From Lentzea nigeriaca (GTDB lineage: Bacteria > Actinomycetota > Actinomycetes > Mycobacteriales > Pseudonocardiaceae), in contig NZ_JAFBCX010000010.1 in NCBI RefSeq assembly GCF_016907955.1, positions 186,001 through 250,000 of the forward strand: a stretch of DNA of 64,000 nt, given 5' to 3'. Shown piece after piece: positions 16,267 through 23,233 of this stretch. Below the pieces are notes generated by a model, which was not told where the DNA came from, searched no databases, and was given only the letters and a program-made list of their open reading frames with translations. The number at the start of each line of letters is the position of its first letter. Position 1 is the stretch's first letter. The position numbers were made by a program, and so were the translations under genes.

Positions 16267-16449
16267 TCAGAGCTCGAGCACCAGTTCGGCTGTGCACGCA
16301 CGCGCGCAGGGCCACGGGTCGCCGCACGCGGTGCAGCCGGTCGTCGCGGGCAGGTGCGTGTCGAGCACCTGGACCGCTCTGATCCGGTAGCGCTCCAGGT
16401 CCGATTCCCAGTCGTGCCGGGAGGACGCGGTCGCACTCGTCATGGTCAT
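16267..16449 (-). CDS. Small Cys/His protein of unknown function
   Basis: 60 residues from ATG 16449 (or 58 from 16443). The body is highly charged (SRHDWESDLERYRIRAVQVLDTH), followed by a compact metal-binding-like tail: H-LPATTG-CTACGDPWPCARACTAEL, with four Cys in 13 residues. Small actinobacterial proteins with a CxxCGxxWPC tail are common and uncharacterised. It is convergent with the FBP gene, 5 bp from its stop. A zinc-binding role is inferred from the motif alone. Confidence 0.6.
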   Translation of the reverse strand: MTMTSATASSRHDWESDLERYRIRAVQVLDTHLPATTGCTACGDPWPCARACTAELVLEL

Positions 16450-16580
16450 CAGTCCTCGGGTTGAGCTGTTGGATAACAGAATGCACCTGGAACGACGCAA
16501 TCGGGTGGCTATTTCCGCAAACACGACCATCGGCGGGTCGCGAAGCGAATCACGGCCCGATCGCGGGGCATCATGTCCGC

Positions 16581-16859
16581 ATGGACGTACCGCCGCTGGT
16601 GGCCGCGGCCGCGCGTGGTGACCAGAGCTCTGGCAGGTGTTCGAGGAACTGCCGGACCGCTGCCGCCGCCTGCTGCGCGTACTGATCGCGTCGCCGCCGC
16701 CTGCTGCGCGTACTGATCGCGTCGCCGCCGCCTTCGTACGCCGATGTCGCGCTCGCCCTGGACGTGCCCGTCGGCAGCATCGGCCCCGTCCGGCAGCGCT
16801 GCCTGGGCCGACTGAAAGCGCTGGTCAGGGGTGACTCGCTGGTGGAGAGACGGTCATGA
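16581..16859 (+). pseudogene. Decayed sigma-70 family (ECF-like) gene
   Basis: The opening MDVPPLVAAAARGDQ (16581-16625) matches the usual start of small sigma-70 factors that begin 'ARGDQxAW'. The frame then jumps directly to the C-terminal half: in the +2 frame, ELWQVFEELPDRCRRLLRVL, then a region-4-like tail (YADVALALDVPVGSIG, VRQRCLGRLKALVRG) ending in TGA at 16857-16859. Sigma region 2 (about 100 codons) is missing, and the join is out of frame. A 31-bp tandem duplication (16662-16723) shifts the frame again. Removing one copy restores a continuous region-4 frame. The original stop overlaps the next gene by ATGA, showing an ancestral operon. It cannot make a functional sigma factor. Confidence 0.75.
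16662..16723. repeat. Perfect 31-bp tandem duplication
   Basis: Positions 16662-16692 are repeated exactly at 16693-16723 (unit begins GCCGCCGCCTGCTGCGCGTA). Because 31 is not a multiple of three, it frameshifts the sigma-like reading frame. The short GCCGCCGCC present at both ends of the unit would favour slippage. An assembly artefact is possible but less likely, since the rest of the gene is also damaged. Confidence 0.9.
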
Positions 16860-17260
16860 ACGACGACGACCTCCTCGACGTCCTGCGCGCCACCGCCGAC
16901 GAGTTCGACCCGGTCCCTGCGGGCGTGCTCCGCGACGCGAGCGCGGCGCTGGCGTTGCGGATCGACGCCGAACTGGCCGAGCTCGTCGGGTCCGAGGCCT
17001 TGGTGCGCGGCGAGGGACCGGTGACGCTCACCTTCGAGTCCGAGCAGGTGACGGTCAGCCTGGAGATCAGCGATGGCGTCGTTCGCGGGCTGGTCACCGG
17101 CGCCGAAGGTGAGGCGGTGGTGGAGACGCCGCACTCACGCCGTGCGGCGCCTCTCACCGATGGCTGGTTCACCGTGACCGAGGTGCCGTCCGGACTGGTC
17201 CGGGTCCGGGTGACGGCGAGCGACGGCACCCCGGTCGTCACGCAGTGGGTACGCGGCTGA
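16856..17260 (+). CDS. Conserved partner of small sigma factors, unknown function
   Basis: 134 residues. The N-terminus (MNDDDLLDVLRATADEFDPV, then VLRDASAALALRIDAELAEL) is helical. The rest is beta-rich (PVTLTFESEQVTVSLEISDG ... VTEVPSGLVRVRVTASDG), resembling a carboxypeptidase-regulatory or Ig-like fold. In actinomycetes such a protein commonly sits between a small sigma-70 factor and a CHAT-domain protease-like protein. Here the sigma gene is broken and no CHAT gene follows, so this gene is an orphan. Its own frame is intact. A direct role as anti-sigma or adaptor has not been shown as far as I know. Confidence 0.7.
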   Translation: MNDDDLLDVLRATADEFDPVPAGVLRDASAALALRIDAELAELVGSEALVRGEGPVTLTFESEQVTVSLEISDGVVRGLVTGAEGEAVVETPHSRRAAPLTDGWFTVTEVPSGLVRVRVTASDGTPVVTQWVRG

Positions 17261-17713
17261 TCACCAGGGGTCGGGCAGGCCCTGTCCGGTGGTGATCAGG
17301 CTGCGCAGGCTGCCGTTGACGTAGTGCAGCCAGCCCGTGGAGCACGCGTCGTAGCACTCGACGTCCGGCACCAGGCCGACGTGCGTGAACCGCAGTTCGG
17401 TGCCACCGTCCGCGGGGACGATGTCGAACACGACGTCGCTGCCGGTCCACTCGGCGGGTTCCGAGACGAACGACAGGTGGCTGTCGACGACCCGCCACAC
17501 CACGCGGCGGCCTGGTTCGAGCTCGGTCACGCGCTGACGGCTGTAGTGCTGCGGCGGATGCCGGTAGGTGAACTCGGCACCCACCTCGTCGGCGCGCCCC
17601 TCGACCTCCCCCGTCCACCAGGCGCGGACGTCCAGGACGGCGGCGAACACCTCGTCCGGCGACTGCTCGACGATGTACGACGTGGTGTAGCCGCGATCGG
17701 TTCGTGTGGTCAT
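17261..17713 (-). CDS. SRPBCC domain protein (AHSA1/START-like)
   Basis: 150 residues. It starts TTRTDRGYTTSYIVEQSPDEV and has DVRAWWTGEVEGRADEVGAEF, the F/W-W-T pattern of the activator-of-Hsp90 (AHSA1) branch of the Bet v1-like superfamily, ending YFNx-like WLHYVNGSLRSLI. The fold is a hydrophobic cavity binding small ligands. It is last in a three-gene operon with ArsR and a second SRPBCC protein, each overlapping by 4 bp. In this common actinobacterial arrangement the ArsR protein controls the SRPBCC genes. The ligand is unknown. Confidence 0.88.
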   Translation of the reverse strand: MTTRTDRGYTTSYIVEQSPDEVFAAVLDVRAWWTGEVEGRADEVGAEFTYRHPPQHYSRQRVTELEPGRRVVWRVVDSHLSFVSEPAEWTGSDVVFDIVPADGGTELRFTHVGLVPDVECYDACSTGWLHYVNGSLRSLITTGQGLPDPW

Positions 17714-18051
17714 GACTCTCCCCCTTGTTCCTTGCCGCGCTGGATCCGCTCGGCGATCCGCTTGATCCGCTGCAGCCGGGCGTCCCAGGTGGCGCCGACC
17801 GCCGACAGCTGGGCGACCGCGCGGGCCAGCTGGTTCTCGTCCACCTCGTAGCGGCGCTCACGACCCGCCGGCGTCACGTGCACCAGGCCGACCCGGTCGA
17901 GCACGCCGAGATGCTTGGCCACCGCCTGCCGGGTGACCGGCAGCTGATCGCTGAGCGTGGTCGCCGTCCCGCCGCCGTCGGCGAGCAGCAGGTCGAGCAT
18001 CCGCCGCCGCGTCGGATCTCCGACCGCGGACCACAGGTCGTCGTCGATCAT
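17710..18051 (-). CDS. ArsR family winged-helix regulator
   Basis: 113 residues from ATG 18051. Winged helix: LWSAVGDPTRRRMLDLLLADG then TATTLSDQLPVTRQAVAKHLGVLDRVGLV, the standard ArsR recognition helix. The beta wing HVTPAGRERRYEV follows. There are no metal-binding Cys pairs (no ELCVCDL motif), so it belongs to the non-metal, SRPBCC-associated branch. It overlaps both neighbouring SRPBCC genes. It probably binds the GCAACC/GGTTGC repeats upstream of the operon. Confidence 0.9.
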   Translation of the reverse strand: MIDDDLWSAVGDPTRRRMLDLLLADGGGTATTLSDQLPVTRQAVAKHLGVLDRVGLVHVTPAGRERRYEVDENQLARAVAQLSAVGATWDARLQRIKRIAERIQRGKEQGGES

Positions 18052-18494
18052 GGTCGCGCGACCAGCTTCTCGGCGTAGGTGACCAGGCGCGGCAGGAAGT
18101 GGTCCCAGCCCTGGACGTGATCGGCGTAGGCCTTCTCCAGCACCGCGGCTTCCCACCCGCGCTCGCGGAAGCCGGTCTCCTTGAAGCGCAACAGGGTTCC
18201 GTCGCCGTCCTCGACGATGTCCATCGTGACGAGCAGCGAGTTGCCCTCCTCGTACACCCAGCGGAACGCGAACCGGCGGGGCGGGTCGGCCTCGACGACG
18301 GTCAGCTGTTCGACCTTCGCGTCCGGCGAGGCAGGGTCGCCGAAGACGATCCTGCCGGTGCCGCCGGGCACCGGATCGAGCTCCGCGTCGTCGGGCCACC
18401 ACTCGCGCAGGTGCTCGGCGGAACTGACGACCTCGTAGACGACCTCGGGGCTCGCGTCGATGCGCAGCTCCCGTTCGATGCTTCCGAACTCCAT
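18048..18494 (-). CDS. SRPBCC domain protein (AHSA1-like), first gene of the ArsR operon
   Basis: 148 residues from ATG 18494, chosen because GGAGGG lies 4-9 nt upstream. It has IERELRIDASPEVVYEVVSS, then LREWWPDDAELDPVPGGTG, the WWP motif typical of the AHSA1 group, and a C-terminal helix VQGWDHFLPRLVTYAEKL that closes the cavity. It is a paralogue in fold of the SRPBCC protein at 17261, though not closely similar. Translation is coupled to the ArsR gene by ATGA. Confidence 0.88.
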   Translation of the reverse strand: MEFGSIERELRIDASPEVVYEVVSSAEHLREWWPDDAELDPVPGGTGRIVFGDPASPDAKVEQLTVVEADPPRRFAFRWVYEEGNSLLVTMDIVEDGDGTLLRFKETGFRERGWEAAVLEKAYADHVQGWDHFLPRLVTYAEKLVARP

Positions 18495-18513
18495 GGGACC
18501 CTCCCGGCAATAT

Positions 18514-18573
18514 GCAACCAACGGTTGCGCATCAACCTAGCCGGGCCGCCGCTCTAACGCAACCTTCAGTTGC
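18514..18573. promoter_or_regulatory. Two GCAAC/GTTGC palindromes, probable ArsR operators
   Basis: GCAACC-AAC-GGTTGC lies at 18514-18528 and GCAAC-CTTCA-GTTGC at 18559-18573. Each is extended by GCAT on its right side. They lie 20 bp and 65 bp upstream of the SRPBCC start and also upstream of the divergent M4 protease (start 18633), so one regulator may control both directions. Confidence 0.7.
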
Positions 18574-18632
18574 GCATGTATTTCAGGGCCGATTCCGACC
18601 TCTCTGCTGGTACAAGAAGGGGGAACACGTCC

Positions 18633-19679
18633 ATGGTCTGCTTCATCCTGCCCGCCCACCTGCTGATCGAGCTCGCGGAAGCCGGCAACGTCGACATCCG
18701 CGACACCATCCCGACCCTGCTCGCCTCGGCCGCCCTGCGAGCCCAGCGCGACACGCTCACCCAGGCCGTCCAGTTCCTGGACCTCAACGCCGCGCAGCTG
18801 CGCGGACCCGCCAGCGAGTTCAAGGCGGTGCACGACGTCCAGGGCGGCGACGAACGCAACCTGCCCGGCGTCATGCGCCGCAAGGAAGGCGACGGCGCCG
18901 TGGGCGACCCGTCCGTCAACGACGCGTTCGACAACGCCGACAAGACCTACGACTTCTACCGGGACGTGCTGGGCCGCCACAGCGTCGACGGCAACGGACT
19001 CAAACTCGTCTCGTCGGTCCACTTCGGCCGCGGCTTCGACAACGCGTTCTGGGACGGCACGCAGATGGTCTACGGCGACGGCAGCGGCAAGGTCTTCCAG
19101 CCTGGTGCTCTCGCCCGCGACGTCTCCGTGGTGGGCCACGAAATCACGCACGGCGTCGTCCAGTACACGGCGGGCCTGCGCTACCGCAAGCAGTCCGGCG
19201 CCCTCAACGAGTCGATGGCCGACGTCTTCGGCTCCCTGGTCAAGCAGCACGCGCTCGGCCAGTCCGCCGACCAGGCCGACTGGCTCGTCGGCGCGGGCAT
19301 CCTCGGCACGCAGCTGCAGGGTGTGGCGCTGCGGTCGATGAAGGACCCCGGCACGGCCCACCAGCTCGACCGCCAGCCCGCCCACATGCGCGCGTACGTC
19401 GACCTGCCCGACGACGGCAACCCGCGCAACGACAACGGCGGCGTGCACATCAACTCCGGCATCCCCAACAAGGCGTTCTACCTGACGGCGACCCGGCTGG
19501 GCGGCAACGCCTGGGAGAAGGCGGGCAAGGTCTGGTACGACGCGCTCGCCACCAGGCTCCGGGTGAACTCGGACTTCGCCGAGGCGGCCGCGGCGACCGT
19601 CGCGTCGGCCCAGGCCCTGTTCGGAGCCGACGTGGCGAACGTCGTCCGCTCGTCCTGGAACGACGTCGGCGTGAGCTGA
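18633..19679 (+). CDS. Protealysin-like M4 family metallopeptidase
   Basis: 348 residues from ATG 18633, chosen because of the RBS AAGAAGGGGG and because the protein then begins MVCFILPAHLLIELAE, the short conserved propeptide motif of protealysin-like M4 enzymes. Zinc site: VVGHEITHGVVQY (H169, E170, H173) and the third ligand E193 in GALNESMADVFG, 20 residues later as in thermolysin. The late catalytic His region is GVHINSGIPNKAFYL. It has no signal peptide, unlike thermolysin, consistent with the protealysin group. These genes usually precede an emfourin inhibitor gene; none is seen here. It is divergent from the ArsR/SRPBCC operon. Confidence 0.92.
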   Translation: MVCFILPAHLLIELAEAGNVDIRDTIPTLLASAALRAQRDTLTQAVQFLDLNAAQLRGPASEFKAVHDVQGGDERNLPGVMRRKEGDGAVGDPSVNDAFDNADKTYDFYRDVLGRHSVDGNGLKLVSSVHFGRGFDNAFWDGTQMVYGDGSGKVFQPGALARDVSVVGHEITHGVVQYTAGLRYRKQSGALNESMADVFGSLVKQHALGQSADQADWLVGAGILGTQLQGVALRSMKDPGTAHQLDRQPAHMRAYVDLPDDGNPRNDNGGVHINSGIPNKAFYLTATRLGGNAWEKAGKVWYDALATRLRVNSDFAEAAAATVASAQALFGADVANVVRSSWNDVGVS

Positions 19680-19750
19680 ACGGATGTCATTGATCTGGCA
19701 CCTGCCGTTCGCCCGTTCCGCCGATATGATCAATCTCGGGGAGGGGCGGA

Positions 19751-21007
19751 ATGGAATGGTCGAGCGAGATCTCCGGCATCGTCATCCAGACCGGCGAAAT
19801 ACGCTTCGAGCTCCCCTCGCCCGGTGCGCCGCCACCACCCGAACCTCACGACCTTCCGGACGTGCGGCTCGATCCTGACGCCGCCGAGGAGGCCTACGAG
19901 AAGGCCCGCCGACTGGAATGGGACGCGGTCGGCCCCGCCGACCTCCCCGAGATCGAACACCTGCTGAAGCTCGCCGCGGCGTCCGGGCACGCGGACGCCA
20001 TGGCCAAGCTGGGACTCATCGCGGAGGGCCGAACGCGTGCCCAGCTGGCAGGCGAGCTCGCGGATCGGCCGACCCCGGCGCAGGTGGAGGCGGCCGAACG
20101 CTGGTACCGGCGGTCCGCGCAACACGGCAGCGGCTTCGGCGCCCTGCACCTCGGCCGGATCGAGGAAGAAGAGCACGGCAACGCAACGCAAGCCCTCAGC
20201 TGGTACGAGAAGGCCGCCAACCGGGGTTTCGGGGTCGCGCGGGAGCGATACGACGGTCTGCGGAAGAGGTTGTCGCTGGGCCTCGGTGCCCTGGCCGGAA
20301 GGAAACCCATGAGCATCGCACATCCCGCGTTCGTCCAGTGGATCCAGGACGAGTGGGAGGGCAACGAGGCCCTGGCCACCGCGTTCTGCCTGGGCGCGCT
20401 CGCCGAGGCGTGCGGCGGCCCGTACGGCGAATGGGGCACGCTGTCCCAAGACGAGCAGATACTGCTCCTCCAGCACTTCAGCGCCCTGCACCCCACCAAG
20501 ATCACGCTGCCCGCGGTGGCGTTCGAGTACCAGGAGGGCATCGGCGACGGCAACCTGCGCCGCGTCGCCGCGCGGATCGCCGCGGATCCGCTGCTGCCCG
20601 CCAACGAGTTCGCCCCTGTCTGGTGGCAGCGCAAGCTCGAAGGCAAGATCAGCAGGCAGGAGTTCGTCTACCACGTCGAGCTGACGATCGAGGACTACGA
20701 CCAGTGGCACGCGCTGCTGGTCCAGCTCATCGAGGACCTCGGGCGCAACGAACGCCACCGCGCGAACGTCCTCGACCTCAAGCTGATCTGCAACGAACTC
20801 GCCGCCCGGCGCTCCACCTCCCTGCCCGCGCTCGGCGGCCACGACCTGCGGGAGTTCTTCCTGGTCCTCACGCCGGAGCAATGGGATCTGCTGCTGCGCA
20901 TCGGCGACATCTGCATGAACGACCAGGGCGCTCCAGAGGACTTCCGCGAGTTCTGGCGCGGCATCGACGCGACGCTGCGAGCGGCGCCGACCGAGCCGTT
21001 CGAATAG
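19751..21007 (+). CDS. Sel1/TPR-repeat protein with short N-terminal amyloid-like motif, facing the NACHT gene
   Basis: 418 residues. The N-terminus MEWSSEISGIVIQTGEIRF is followed by a Pro-rich spacer (about 22-36). Residues about 45-165 form Sel1-like alpha repeats (LKLAAASGHADAMAKLGLIA, then AERWYRRSAQHGSGFGALHL and ALSWYEKAANRGFGVARERY). The C-terminal half is helical with no recognised domain. The ISG-x-V-I-Q-T-G-x-I motif closely resembles VSGQVVQTGHI in the convergent NACHT protein. Such shared motifs mark NLR-effector pairs in actinomycetes. The start follows GAGGGGCGGA. The gene ends 2 bp from the NACHT stop. A signalling role is inference. Confidence 0.8.
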   Translation: MEWSSEISGIVIQTGEIRFELPSPGAPPPPEPHDLPDVRLDPDAAEEAYEKARRLEWDAVGPADLPEIEHLLKLAAASGHADAMAKLGLIAEGRTRAQLAGELADRPTPAQVEAAERWYRRSAQHGSGFGALHLGRIEEEEHGNATQALSWYEKAANRGFGVARERYDGLRKRLSLGLGALAGRKPMSIAHPAFVQWIQDEWEGNEALATAFCLGALAEACGGPYGEWGTLSQDEQILLLQHFSALHPTKITLPAVAFEYQEGIGDGNLRRVAARIAADPLLPANEFAPVWWQRKLEGKISRQEFVYHVELTIEDYDQWHALLVQLIEDLGRNERHRANVLDLKLICNELAARRSTSLPALGGHDLREFFLVLTPEQWDLLLRIGDICMNDQGAPEDFREFWRGIDATLRAAPTEPFE

Positions 21008-21009
21008 CC

Positions 21010-22782
21010 TCAGGACTTGATCAGGCGCAGGTGCTCCCGCAGGCGGACGTGCCGGAACTGGTAGGCAGGCCCGTTCGCCCGCAGGACACCACGCCGACGT
21101 GCGTCGTCGAGGAACGTCATGAGCCGCCACGGGACGTCGCCCTTCAGCGCCAGCCACGTCCTGGCTGTCACGTACGACATCCACGCCGTGCGTCCCGCGG
21201 CGGCGACGCACCCGACCACGACCACGAACGACCCGGCGAAGTAACCCGCTGCCGCGAGACCGAGCCACAGCACGCACAGTCCGCGGTCCTGGCGCAGCAG
21301 GATCCTGCCGTCGAGCAGCGTGACGTCACGCGGACGGAACCTCTCCGCGACCGCCATGCCCCCGATCCACGTCAGGCCCCCGGCGCACACCGCAGCCAGG
21401 TACCCGAACGCGGACAACGCAGGTTGCCGGAGAAGGTCGGTCGCGAAAACGCCACCTGCCGCGACCGCGACCGCCGCGATCCACGTGATCAGGCGGGCCA
21501 GGTGGTGCGGGCTCAACCGGGTCACGGTCGGCCGCGTGGGCACGACCGGCCGGGCGCGCGAGGTGATCGCGACGAAGCTGACCACCGCGACCACCAGCGC
21601 CGGGCCGAGACTCCGCTGTCCGATCGCCAGCACCGCGAGGCTCACCGCCGCGCCGGTGACCCAGCGCGGTGTGGCCAGCGTCAGGTGCCACCACGCGAAC
21701 TCGTGGCCCGGCCACCTCGCGAGGAACGTCAGCCAGCGCACCACGTCCTCGGCCTGCCACCTGGAGGGCCGGTGCTGCGGCAGATACGTGTCGACGACTT
21801 CGACCCGTGGCCCGTAGACGGTCGGTACGTACGCGTTCAGCAGATGACGCTCGACCTCCTCCCCCGTCGAAAACGCCAGCAGCTCACGAGGTTCGCTCCG
21901 CGGTGACGCGTAGGCGGTGCGGGCGAGGTGGACCATCAGCGGACTCGACAACACCTCGGCGACATCGTCGAACGGCTCCGCGACCAGCACGTCGGTGACC
22001 GGCCGCCACCTCGCGTCGAGCCGCGTTTCGCCAACGTGCGCGGCAACGGCGTCCGCGCTCACCGGCGCGAGTTGCACCACCGCCGCACCGCTGAGGAACG
22101 TCCCGGAGCGCGCCACCGCCGCGTGGTACTCGCCGCTGCGGCACGTCACCACGACAGGACGGGTGCCGGAAGCCCTGTTCACGCCGTCCAGCGCGGCCAC
22201 GTGCAGGTGCACGGGAAGTTCGTCCAGCCCGTCCGCGACGACCATCACCCGGCCATCCGCAACCAGCCGCGCGGCGACGTCCCGCCCCAGCGCCGGGTAG
22301 TCCTCGCCGAGCCGCCGGATCGCCCAGGCGTCGAAGTGCTCCGCAGTGGGATCCCACGATGCCGCGGCCAGCAGGATCGGCACCGGCTCGCCGCGGCACG
22401 GGTTCTCCAGCAGGTCCAGCGTCAGCAGCAGCGCCGCGACCGTCTTGCCCGCGCCGGGCTCACCGAGCACGACGAGCTGACGACGTGCCAGGCCGCGGAA
22501 CGTCGAGGCGATCTCACGCACGTCGCCCCGGACGGGTTCCTGCCTGCTGCCACTCGTGCTCCAGAACCGCAGCCGCAGCGGCGCCGGCTGCCGCAACGCC
22601 CGGTTCTCCGCCTCCGTCGTCCACTGCCGGCGCACCGCGGTCGCGAGCTGCTGAGCGGCGAGGTCGAGCGGGGTGGCGCCGGGAGCGTGCAGGTGCACGT
22701 CGCCGTGGATGTGCCCGGTCTGGACGACCTGACCGCTCACCTGATCGGCGTACAGCTCGTTGCGCACCTCGTCCGGCTCCAC
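21010..22782 (-). CDS. NACHT-type STAND NTPase with N-terminal amyloid-like motif and membrane segments
   Basis: About 590 residues from GTG 22782 (596 if GTG 22800 is used). Numbering from 22800: residues 21-38 are VSGQVVQTGHIHGDVHLH. The NACHT core has Walker A GEPGAGKT (113-120), Walker B VMVVADGLDELP (185-196) and sensor TCRSGEY, then a winged-helix-like region. From about 380 to 540 there are at least four hydrophobic segments (TGAAVSLAVLAIG, LITWIAAVAVAAGGVFA, GYLAAVCAGGLTWIGG, LWLGLAAAGYFAGSFVVVVG), so it is probably membrane-anchored. The short tail ends FRHVRLREHLRLIKS, like other actinobacterial NACHT proteins. It likely acts as a threat or stress sensor (family knowledge). The partner is inferred to be the convergent Sel1 protein. 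Confidence 0.87.
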   Translation of the reverse strand: MEPDEVRNELYADQVSGQVVQTGHIHGDVHLHAPGATPLDLAAQQLATAVRRQWTTEAENRALRQPAPLRLRFWSTSGSRQEPVRGDVREIASTFRGLARRQLVVLGEPGAGKTVAALLLTLDLLENPCRGEPVPILLAAASWDPTAEHFDAWAIRRLGEDYPALGRDVAARLVADGRVMVVADGLDELPVHLHVAALDGVNRASGTRPVVVTCRSGEYHAAVARSGTFLSGAAVVQLAPVSADAVAAHVGETRLDARWRPVTDVLVAEPFDDVAEVLSSPLMVHLARTAYASPRSEPRELLAFSTGEEVERHLLNAYVPTVYGPRVEVVDTYLPQHRPSRWQAEDVVRWLTFLARWPGHEFAWWHLTLATPRWVTGAAVSLAVLAIGQRSLGPALVVAVVSFVAITSRARPVVPTRPTVTRLSPHHLARLITWIAAVAVAAGGVFATDLLRQPALSAFGYLAAVCAGGLTWIGGMAVAERFRPRDVTLLDGRILLRQDRGLCVLWLGLAAAGYFAGSFVVVVGCVAAAGRTAWMSYVTARTWLALKGDVPWRLMTFLDDARRRGVLRANGPAYQFRHVRLREHLRLIKS

Positions 22783-23077
22783 TCGGCCATCCTGCCGCAC
22801 GGTGATCGGCGGGTCGGGTCGGGAACCCGGGTCGTCGCCACGAACTTAAGCGGAAGCGGCGAAATGGCCGCCGTCGTCTTCGGCGACACCGCCGCACGGT
22901 TGCGCATCGCATCGCACCGACCGCGGCCGCCCGCCGGAGACATCAGCGCACAGCACGCCGACCGTCGTTTACCCTGCTACCCAAGGAGATCCGCGTCGGC
23001 AGCGCCGTCGCCAAGGACCTCTACTGCGAGACCAACCCGACCGCCGCTGTCGGGGGGATCGGGTTCGACGCTCTACG
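22783..23077. other. 295-bp gap between NACHT and DUF397 genes, no gene assigned
   Basis: No convincing gene is seen. A purine-rich AAGGAG at 22981-22986 is followed, after a short space, by an open frame on + (SAAPSPRTSTARPTRPPLSG) that lacks a standard start codon and looks non-coding. The segment must contain the NACHT promoter, but no clear -35/-10 or palindrome stands out. Confidence 0.5.
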
Positions 23078-23233
23078 TCAGGACCTGACCAGACGCAGCA
23101 GAAGCGTCCACTGGGCGGCCGTGAGCGGAAGCTCGACCGACGGGGCCTTGCTGTCCCGGATGCCGACGCCTCGGCCCACTTCGACGCAGTTGCCGTCACT
23201 AGCGCTGTAGCTGCTCTTGCGCCACCTGGTCAT
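23078..23233 (-). CDS. DUF397 protein
   Basis: 51 residues. The sequence MTRWRKSSYSASDGNCVEVG, then VGIRDSKAPSVELPLTAAQW and LLLRLVRS, is a complete textbook DUF397 protein (W-R-K-S-S-Y-S, N-C-V-E-V, V-R-D-S-K). DUF397 proteins pair with XRE/DUF5753 regulators in actinomycetes (for example around whiJ- and abaA-type loci), where they modulate development and antibiotic production. Its start overlaps the 3' end of the XRE gene by 35 bp, so it is made from the same transcript. Confidence 0.92.
   Translation of the reverse strand: MTRWRKSSYSASDGNCVEVGRGVGIRDSKAPSVELPLTAAQWTLLLRLVRS

Noticed and set aside
16662-16723. Short repeat considered as a CRISPR remnant
   Set aside because: It is a direct tandem duplication without spacers inside a coding relic, so not a CRISPR array.
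22981-23088. Open frame after an AAGGAG on + before the DUF397 gene
   Set aside because: No standard start codon at the right distance and a Ser/Pro/Thr/Arg translation without motif; it also overlaps the real DUF397 gene.
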